DNA from: Orobanche coerulescens
Taxonomy: Eukaryota > Streptophyta > Magnoliopsida > Lamiales > Orobanchaceae
DNA: 64,000 nt
Reading direction: 5' to 3'
NCBI GenBank assembly: GCA_033398695.1
Contig: CM065804.1
Span: 48,391,501 to 48,455,500 of the forward strand
The notes under the pieces are model-generated. The model was not told the DNA's origin. It searched no databases and saw only the letters and a program-made list of their open reading frames with translations. The position numbers and the translations under genes were made by a program. This document shows positions 58,420-64,000 of this stretch, piece by piece. The first letter of the stretch is position 1. Every line of letters starts with the position of its first letter.

Positions 58420-59300
58420 CGATTCTTGAGCACAAGGTTTTCCGAGCAATGTTTATGTGTTATTCTTGTAATCGTTTGCTATCAAATTTGAATGTTATAT
58501 TATTTTGTGGATGGAGTTTGCTGAATTGTTGGTTGGATTGGTGGAATATGTGATGTGTTGGTGGAATCATGTTCGGGTTGGGTACTTTATTTCGGTTATC
58601 ATATCCGATGCGTTTGTTTTTAATTGTTGATGTGTTACGATTTTTAAGTTGATATAATGGATTAATCAACCTATAATGAATATTTTACCTACTGAAATTT
58701 GTTGTTCTTGTTCATGTATTCTATAGTAGAATCAGAAATGGCGTAGGGTTAGGGTTTCATTTTGTGGTGCAGCTTTGCTTGTAAAGGTGATGGATGCAGT
58801 TCTGTTCTTGCATGCGCATATGTATCAGAATCGGGATATCGACTTCGAATTGTGCTATTCTTTTTAAGTGTTCCCGGTGAAGCTAATTATCTTCATGTTT
58901 TAAGAGTATGGTGGGTTAGGGCGGATAAGGTTGAAGGCTCTCCGTGATCTTCTTGTCTTGTTGCATTATGGTGTATCTGGAGTGCCTATAGAGATTTGTA
59001 TTTCTTTATTTTTGTTGAAATCTACATCATGCCAACTATTGATGGGTCGTCAAATTATACGTCAAGGGCATGTATTTATGTGTGTAAGAGGTATTGTTAT
59101 ATTCAATGTATTCAAGTTTTATGAGTCGAAATTGATTGAAGTGAAGATGTTCTGCTCAATATGTCTACATAGATGTCTAGATTGTCACTTTGTTGGTTTT
59201 AATGAACCATGTCGGTGCATATATGCTTAAGTTATGAAGAATTATCACATATTGTCGCTATATGAGATAGTGCAACTAACTACCCGCATTATATTCGGGA
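58420..59300 (+). other. CACTA-3 interior between UBP and ERD2-like pieces, no gene recognised
   Basis: Several open stretches of 60-100 codons exist (for example 58931-59230), but I recognise no family in them, and their composition is intron-like. Confidence 0.3.
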
Positions 59301-59307
59301 ATTTTCG

Positions 59308-59510
59308 TGAAGACTCGGGAACTCTATGCGGTTGTCTTCTTGGCTTGGTACCTCGATTTGTTTATCGACTTCATTTCGGTGTATGACACTATAATGAAAC
59401 CGGTGTTCATTGGAAGCTCTCTGGCAATTGTGTGGTGCATGAGGTTTCATCGAATTGTGAGGCGATCTTATGATCGTGAGTCGACACCTTTAGGCATTAC
59501 TTTCTTATGG
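59308..59510 (+). pseudogene. Captured exon of an ERD2-like KDEL receptor family protein
   Basis: ERD2-type seven-helix proteins retrieve ER residents from the Golgi. The frame from 59310 reads KTRELYAVVFLAWYLDLFID, then FISVYDTIMKPVFIGSSLAI, then VWCMRFHRIVRRSYDRE. This matches helices 1 to 3 of the plant ERD2-like group (ELYAIVF-RYLD, SSLAIVWCMR). A one-base shift near 59482 then moves DTFRHYFL into another frame. The usual arginine in RYLD is tryptophan (WYLD). Only part of one gene is present, and it cannot span the membrane seven times. Confidence 0.87.
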
Positions 59511-59700
59511 GAAATAGTTTTCTTTTGGCACTTATTATATCTTATCATGATTCGAATAGGAGTATAGGTAACTTTTGATTTCGCAGAAGCATAAGAGGGT
59601 ACTTGTTTCTTCGCTTCGATCCGATCCGAGTTCTTAGAAAATTTCCTTTTTGTGTCGATTATTCTAAATTTTTTTTTGGTTATTGTTTCGCGGATCATTG

Positions 59701-60075
59701 CAGATGGGTGAAGTAGTATCAACTATTCCGAGTAAGTGTGTCCTTTTGCATACTCAATTATTTCTGATATAACGAATCTAGAATGATGGGAGCACCGCAT
59801 TGTTTCTAACATTTGGTCTGTTTCGTATGAAAGAGATTTTTTCCGACTACGACTTCCAGATCGTTATTGTTCTTCTTGAATTCTGATCTCATACTCGACT
59901 TTAAATTTTTGGTGTGTCTATTTGAAGTAGAATGAATTAATGTGGATATATTCCAGAAAGAGATGCTTATGGTTGATTTTATGTATATATATTTTCTTTT
60001 AATTGCAGCAATTGGATTCAATGTGGAAACTCTGCAGTATAACAACATAAAGTTTCAAGTATGGGATCTAGGTAG
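59701..60075 (+). pseudogene. ARL1: Captured two-exon fragment of ARL1/ARF3 small GTPase
   Basis: ARL1 acts at the trans-Golgi network. The exon at 59701-59734 reads QMGEVVSTIP and ends CCGA at GTAAGT. After a 270-base intron ending TTGCAG, 60008-60073 reads [20 protein letters not shown] then LG. The split threonine codon (A then CA) joins in phase, so both splice sites look intact. The segment covers switch 1 and the WDLGG motif of switch 2. The P-loop and the guanine-specificity motif NKxD are missing, so it cannot bind GTP normally. [13 protein letters not shown] separates ARL1 from canonical ARF1. Confidence 0.92.
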
Positions 60076-60716
60076 ATTTATCTGCGCTTGGTAGTTTTTT
60101 TTTTTTGCACGAGAAATATGTGTTATTCATGAGCGATGACACCTGTGGCAAAAGAACAAAATAAGCTTTCATTCTTGCATATAGGTGGAATGTGTAGTCT
60201 GGGTGCATTATTCATATCAATGCTCCTTTGAATGATCCTAAGGAAGATCATGCAGAGACTGTTGCCTCCGTGTTCACTTTTACCATTTTACTATTGTTGA
60301 AAATCATGCTAGCTTACTTGCTATCCTTGTTCATATGGAACTTGTTGATCACTTTATGGAATGGCAATGGAGAATAATGTGATAGTGTTTGGTTTCATAG
60401 GCTTTGAGTAAGGTTTATAGGCATTTATTTTTCTTTTAACCTAAACTTTCACTTGGGTATTGGATATGTGGAAACCACGGAGGGAAGGTTTTAATCGATC
60501 TTCTTTGGAAACGGTCTAAAAGCGGTGTTTTTTTGGGGTAATTTTGAAAGACGGTTGGATTTGTTTGTAATTAGACTAAACCTCAAGGATATATTTCGTA
60601 ACCTTGTGTCTATATGCTTGGTGGCTGTGCCCCACATTTGATGGTTTTGTCTTCTTGACTTATCCCCCAAGATTCTATAAATTCAGTTTGTTATTTTTTT
60701 TTTTTTTTTTTTGTAG
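60076..60716 (+). other. CACTA-3 interior between ARL1 and TOL pieces
   Basis: Intron-like, T-rich sequence with a poly-T run at 60689-60712. No protein family was recognised. Confidence 0.35.
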
Positions 60717-61360
60717 TTTATCAAGCTTAAACTCCATGCGCGATGTTCTTGATCTCTTGACTGATATGTTGCAAGCTGTTGATCCAAGAGACCGCTCGGT
60801 ATTTAAAATTTCGGGAGCTACCTACTTATCCATGACAAGAATAGTGGTAAATGTTGATTAATATTTTTCCGATTACCTTTGTAGGCTGTAAAAGATGAAG
60901 TGATAATCGACCTTGTTGAACAATGTCGTGCCAATCAAAGGAAGTTGATGCAGTTGTTGGGGACCACTGGGTTAGCCTTTCTCGTTTCTGTTCCTTTCAT
61001 TCATGTTGCCCGGTGTACTATTTCAAAATTGTGCATTCCGTTTCCCTAGGGTTAATTACAAAAATTACCACCGGATACATTTCAATTTTAAATAGAAAGG
61101 AAAAAAATATCTTTCAGAATTTACAAATATTCCTATGACATTTGTTACTCCTTTAACAAATTGCGAAAATCGGGTATTTATAAAGTAAATACGAGACATG
61201 TTTGCGACACTTTTAAGGGGGTATTTCTAATTTCCAAACATAATGGGAGTTTTACGTGATTAGGCTAAACTTTAGGGGTAATTTTAATTTTAATTTTGAC
61301 AGGATGAAGAACTTCGTGTCGTGGTCTTGAACTAAATGACACCTGCAGAGTGCGCTCGCA
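60717..61360 (+). pseudogene. Captured three-exon fragment of a TOM1-like (TOL) VHS-GAT protein
   Basis: TOL proteins are ubiquitin-binding sorters of endocytosed cargo. The exon at 60717-60798 reads SLNSMRDVLDLLTDMLQAVD then PRDRS, with GT at 60799. The exon at 60885-60970, after TTTGTAG, reads AVKDEVIIDLVEQCRANQRK then LMQLLGTTG. The exon from 61303 reads DEELR and then, with a shift, RGLELNDT. The order matches the linker and GAT domain of plant TOL proteins. VHS and C-terminal parts are missing. Confidence 0.88.
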
Positions 61361-61369
61361 AAACACGAC

Positions 61370-62085
61370 TCGGTAGCTTCGCATCGAAAATTTGTGATGT
61401 TGATGCATCTTTTATGAACGTACTTAATCTATTTTTTTTTGTTTCAATGTGATTTGCTCGATTATCTGGTTCACCAAAGACCAATACCGCACTCTGATGA
61501 AGTCAGAACGAGTGGAGCAAGTTCGTCTACACGTTTGTCGATGGTGCTTAGGTGGCTTCATTGTCGAAGTTCTTTGTCTAGTTTCAAATCAGTACTATAT
61601 GTGTATGGTCTTGGTTGCAACACTACCGGTACTCTGGTGCATATCTGTTGGTATAGTTAGATCGTAACATGTCGTTTGATCGGGTAAATATGGTGAATGT
61701 TTTGTTAATGTGCACCATTAGCTAGACCTATGCATGTGTCTCGTAGACATTGTGGAAGTTTATTTGATGTTGGCATATTATAGTTATGCCCAATGCAAAC
61801 TTGTGAATCACGCGAATCAATATTTGGCATTTTTGTACGACAGTCCGCCATTTATATATGAAATTGTGGTTTATTACTATTATCAATGCTTATGATCTTG
61901 TGTTATTGAATTGGGATCTTGTGATTTGAGTTTGTTGGATTTTTAATGAGGTTGATTGATGTATTTGAGGTTGTGTTGTTGAGATCTTGTGAATTGAGGT
62001 TTTTATTGGATGGATCATGTTTTTGTACAACAGGATTCTATATTTACAAATTGAAAAGAAATATGCAATGTGGTTATTTACTTCG
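61370..62085 (+). other. CACTA-3 right interior, no gene recognised
   Basis: T-rich with short open frames (61439-61667) in overlapping phases. No family was recognised, and it may be element-specific sequence. Confidence 0.35.
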
Positions 62086-62509
62086 GATAAAAACGAAGTC
62101 GAGATATATAATTAGCGACATAAAATAGAATAAGCGAAGTAAAAGGAGTGTAATGCTTCGGCTAAACAAATAAAAGTGAAGTAAATGTGGTATCTTTAAC
62201 TTCGTTACCTATTAATAAGCGAAGTCGATAACATTATTTCACTTCATCTGTATATATTTTACTGAAGCGAATAGGAAATATACACTTCAGCGATTATAAA
62301 ATAAGTGAAGTGGAAGGACCTTTTTTACTTCGCAAACCCCCATATTCGGGTTCTAAAAACCGAGATAGACTTCGGTTATTACGATATTAGACTTCGTCTA
62401 ATAAGCGAAGTCTAAAGTATACCTTTAACTACACGAACATAGACTTCGGTAATTATAACATTTTTACTTCGGATATTATCCGAAGTCTTTGACGTTTATT
62501 CTTATAGTG
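62086..62509 (+). repeat. CACTA-3 right subterminal and terminal repeats
   Basis: More than a dozen ACTTCGG, CGAAGT and TGAAGTAAA motifs in both orientations lead to the inverted terminal repeat ending TTATAGTG. Confidence 0.9.
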
Positions 62510-62512
62510 AAA

Positions 62513-64000
62513 CCCAAGAAAGGGGTGCAAAAAGGAAAGGGCAAGGCCCGAAAGGTTCAAAAGGTAGGCGGTCGAAAACCTACGGACAAATGCCTTGAAT
62601 GCGGTGAGCTGGGCCACTGGCAAAGGACTTGTCCCAAGATTAATGGCGCATCAGGTACGGAACTTTTTGTTTTTGAAACTAATTGTTCCGCCATCGTATA
62701 TTCTCGCTTCATGGATTACGGATTCAGTGCCACTTCTCACATTTGTACTATGAATCGGGATCTGGAACAGTAGAAAACTTGAAGTCGGGAAATAATGATC
62801 ACCATGGAAGCGGACAAAGTGTCGAGGCAACCGATATTGGATCAATCCTTCCGGGTTTAGAATCGGTCTTATTTTGACATTAGATGAAGTACTTGTTTTG
62901 CCCAAGGGCATAAAATATTGTATCCATTCCAGTCTTGGACCGAAAGGATTTTGTTTCTTCATTGGCAATGGAAGTTGTAAAATTTATTTTCAAATAAATT
63001 GGTTGGAACAACTACATTGTTGAATGGTTTATACCATCCGAACATGCAAAATAAAACAAAGATGAACACTATAACTAGGAAACGTGGTAGGAAAGATACT
63101 AATCAAGCTCTTAAATGGCACCTTAGACTTGGTCATGTTGGTCAGACCAAGGTTCAGAAAATGGAAAAGGATGGACTTTTAAGTCCATTGGGTGTAGAAC
63201 CCTATCCAACTTGTGAATCTTGCCTTAGAGGCAAAATGACTAAGTTCCCCTTCACAGGGACTTTTGAAAGGGTTGCCGATAAACTTGGATTGGTGCATAC
63301 CGATGTTTGTGGTGCTTTAGAAGTAGCCCGAGACGGATATCAATATTTCATAACGTTCATAGATGATCATATTAGGTATGGGATTGTGTACTTAATGAAA
63401 CATAAATCTGAAGCCTTTGCTAAATTCAAAGAATTTAAGGCCCTAGTTGAAAAACAAACTAGATGTCATATCAAAGCACTTCGGTCGGACCGACGTGGCG
63501 AATATATGAGCACTGAGTTTGATGAGTTCCTTAAGGAACATGGAATAGTTTCACAATTCACGCCTCCAGGAACCCCACAGTTAAATGGTGTTTCAGAAAG
63601 GAGAAATCGGACTTTGTTGGACATGGTTCGCTCCATGTTAAATTACACTGATTTACCTATTTACCTGTGGGGATATGCCTTACTAACCGCTGCCTATATC
63701 CTAAATAGATGTCCTTCCAAATCTATTCCTATCACTCCGCATGAGATGTGGAAGGGTAAGAAACCAAGCCTTAATCACATAAGGATTTGGGGATGTCCAA
63801 CCTATGTCAAAAAGGCTAAGGTGGACAAACTGGAAGCGAGGTCCATAAAAGGACGTTTCATAGGATACCCAGAGGACTCAATGGGTTATCTATTCTACAT
63901 GCCAGAAGACCATAGGGTCGTTGTGGCATTACAAGCGCACTTCCTTGAGGATGAATTCATTCAGGAAGGTGGCTCGGGTAGAAATATCTCTTTGGAAGAG
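62513..64000 (+). pseudogene. pol: Copia-2 gag end, protease and integrase, unit B (cut by window end)
   Basis: Continues unit B after CACTA-3. The zinc knuckle CLECGELGHWQRTCPK (62598) is intact, unlike unit A. Protease is damaged: unit A's LDSGATSH reads DYGFSATSH here. GAG-pre-integrase and integrase from about 63100 match unit A closely (WHLRLGHVGQTK, HTDVCGALEV). The second catalytic aspartate is kept, but RSDRGGEY reads RSDRRGEY near 63490. Integrase is open to the window edge; reverse transcriptase and the last LTR lie beyond 64000. Confidence 0.88.

Larger units (their letters stand above)
55856..62509 (+). mobile_element. CACTA-3: non-autonomous CACTA transposon carrying fragments of at least four host genes
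   Basis: The left end CACTAGTAGAATAAAC and the inverted right end match at 27 of 30 positions. Flanking AAA at 55853-55855 and 62510-62512; unit A shows the empty site ACAAACCCAAG. Both ends carry subterminal repeats of an ACTTCGG / CGAAGT type. No transposase remnant was seen. The interior holds exon pieces of a ubiquitin-specific protease, an ERD2-like receptor, ARL1/ARF3 and a TOL protein, all on the plus strand, with introns. Confidence 0.95.
30579..64000 (+). mobile_element. Copia-2 tandem array: LTR, interior A, shared LTR, interior B (continues past window)
   Basis: LTR1 is 30579-32473, interior A is 32474-38107, LTR2 is 38108-39017 plus 52470-53462, and interior B starts 53463 and runs past 64000. 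Each LTR is followed by the same primer site and leader, so two interiors share one LTR. This order is the signature of unequal recombination between LTRs of a Ty1/copia element. Gypsy-2 splits LTR2 (duplication TAAGT) and CACTA-3 splits gag of interior B (duplication AAA). LTR1 and the first half of LTR2 differ by roughly nine substitutions in 900 bases. Confidence 0.9.

Noticed and set aside
58931..59230. Open frame of 99 codons between UBP and ERD2-like pieces
   Set aside because: No recognisable domain, intron-like base composition, and no splice context; kept only as unassigned interior.
1..64000. tRNA or rRNA genes
   Set aside because: Only primer-site segments complementary to tRNA 3' ends were seen; no cloverleaf or rRNA core sequence was recognised by eye.

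Overview
This window is plant nuclear heterochromatin, most likely from a eudicot. No intact host gene was found. Almost every base can be assigned to a transposable element, and elements are inserted inside elements up to five deep. The support is structural: target-site duplications (TSDs), terminal inverted repeats (TIRs), LTR pairs, tRNA-Met-type primer sites, polypurine tracts and decayed retroelement or transposase domains. The plant assignment also rests on plant-type CACTA transposase domains and on captured fragments of plant housekeeping genes.

Layout. A decayed minus-strand Ty1/copia element (Copia-C, visible at 25866-29350) is the oldest visible layer. On its left it is split by a plus-strand SIRE-like copia (Copia-A), whose 3' end and LTR occupy 1-1312 and resume at 25586. 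Copia-A is split by a Tekay-like Ty3/gypsy element (Gypsy-1, 1313-25580). The 5' LTR of Gypsy-1 holds two CACTA DNA transposons. CACTA-1 (1406-9599) carries decayed TNP2 and PTTA/TNPA-type transposase genes. CACTA-2 (11979-17934) has no transposase and carries pieces of three host genes.

On the right, Copia-C is split by a minus-strand gypsy LTR (Gypsy-3, 29351-30578), itself split by a tandem copia (Copia-2, 30579 to beyond the window end) with the order LTR, interior, shared LTR, interior. The shared middle LTR is split by another gypsy (Gypsy-2, 39018-52464), whose 3' LTR contains a GC-rich gag-only LTR element (TR-GAG type, 46893-51408). The gag of the second Copia-2 unit is split by CACTA-3 (55856-62509), which carries pieces of four host genes.

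How the parts relate. Retroelements supplied landing sites for later insertions, and CACTA elements brought in host exons. CACTA-2 carries exons resembling chloroplast Cpn60-alpha, a NOL1/NOP2/Sun (RsmB-like) rRNA cytosine methyltransferase and mitochondrial Hsp70. CACTA-3 carries exons resembling a ubiquitin-specific protease, an ERD2-like receptor, ARL1/ARF3 and a TOM1-like (TOL) VHS protein. All seven lie on the plus strand, and several keep intron-exon junctions, so capture was at the DNA level. These chimeric CACTA elements are the most interesting content.

Two cross-cutting patterns stand out. Several unrelated LTR families carry arrays of short palindromes upstream of a TATA-like box. 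Paralogous copies also differ mainly at CTG/CAG trinucleotides, which suggests either methylation-linked decay or systematic consensus error in this assembly. No tRNA, rRNA, CRISPR or bacterial feature was seen.
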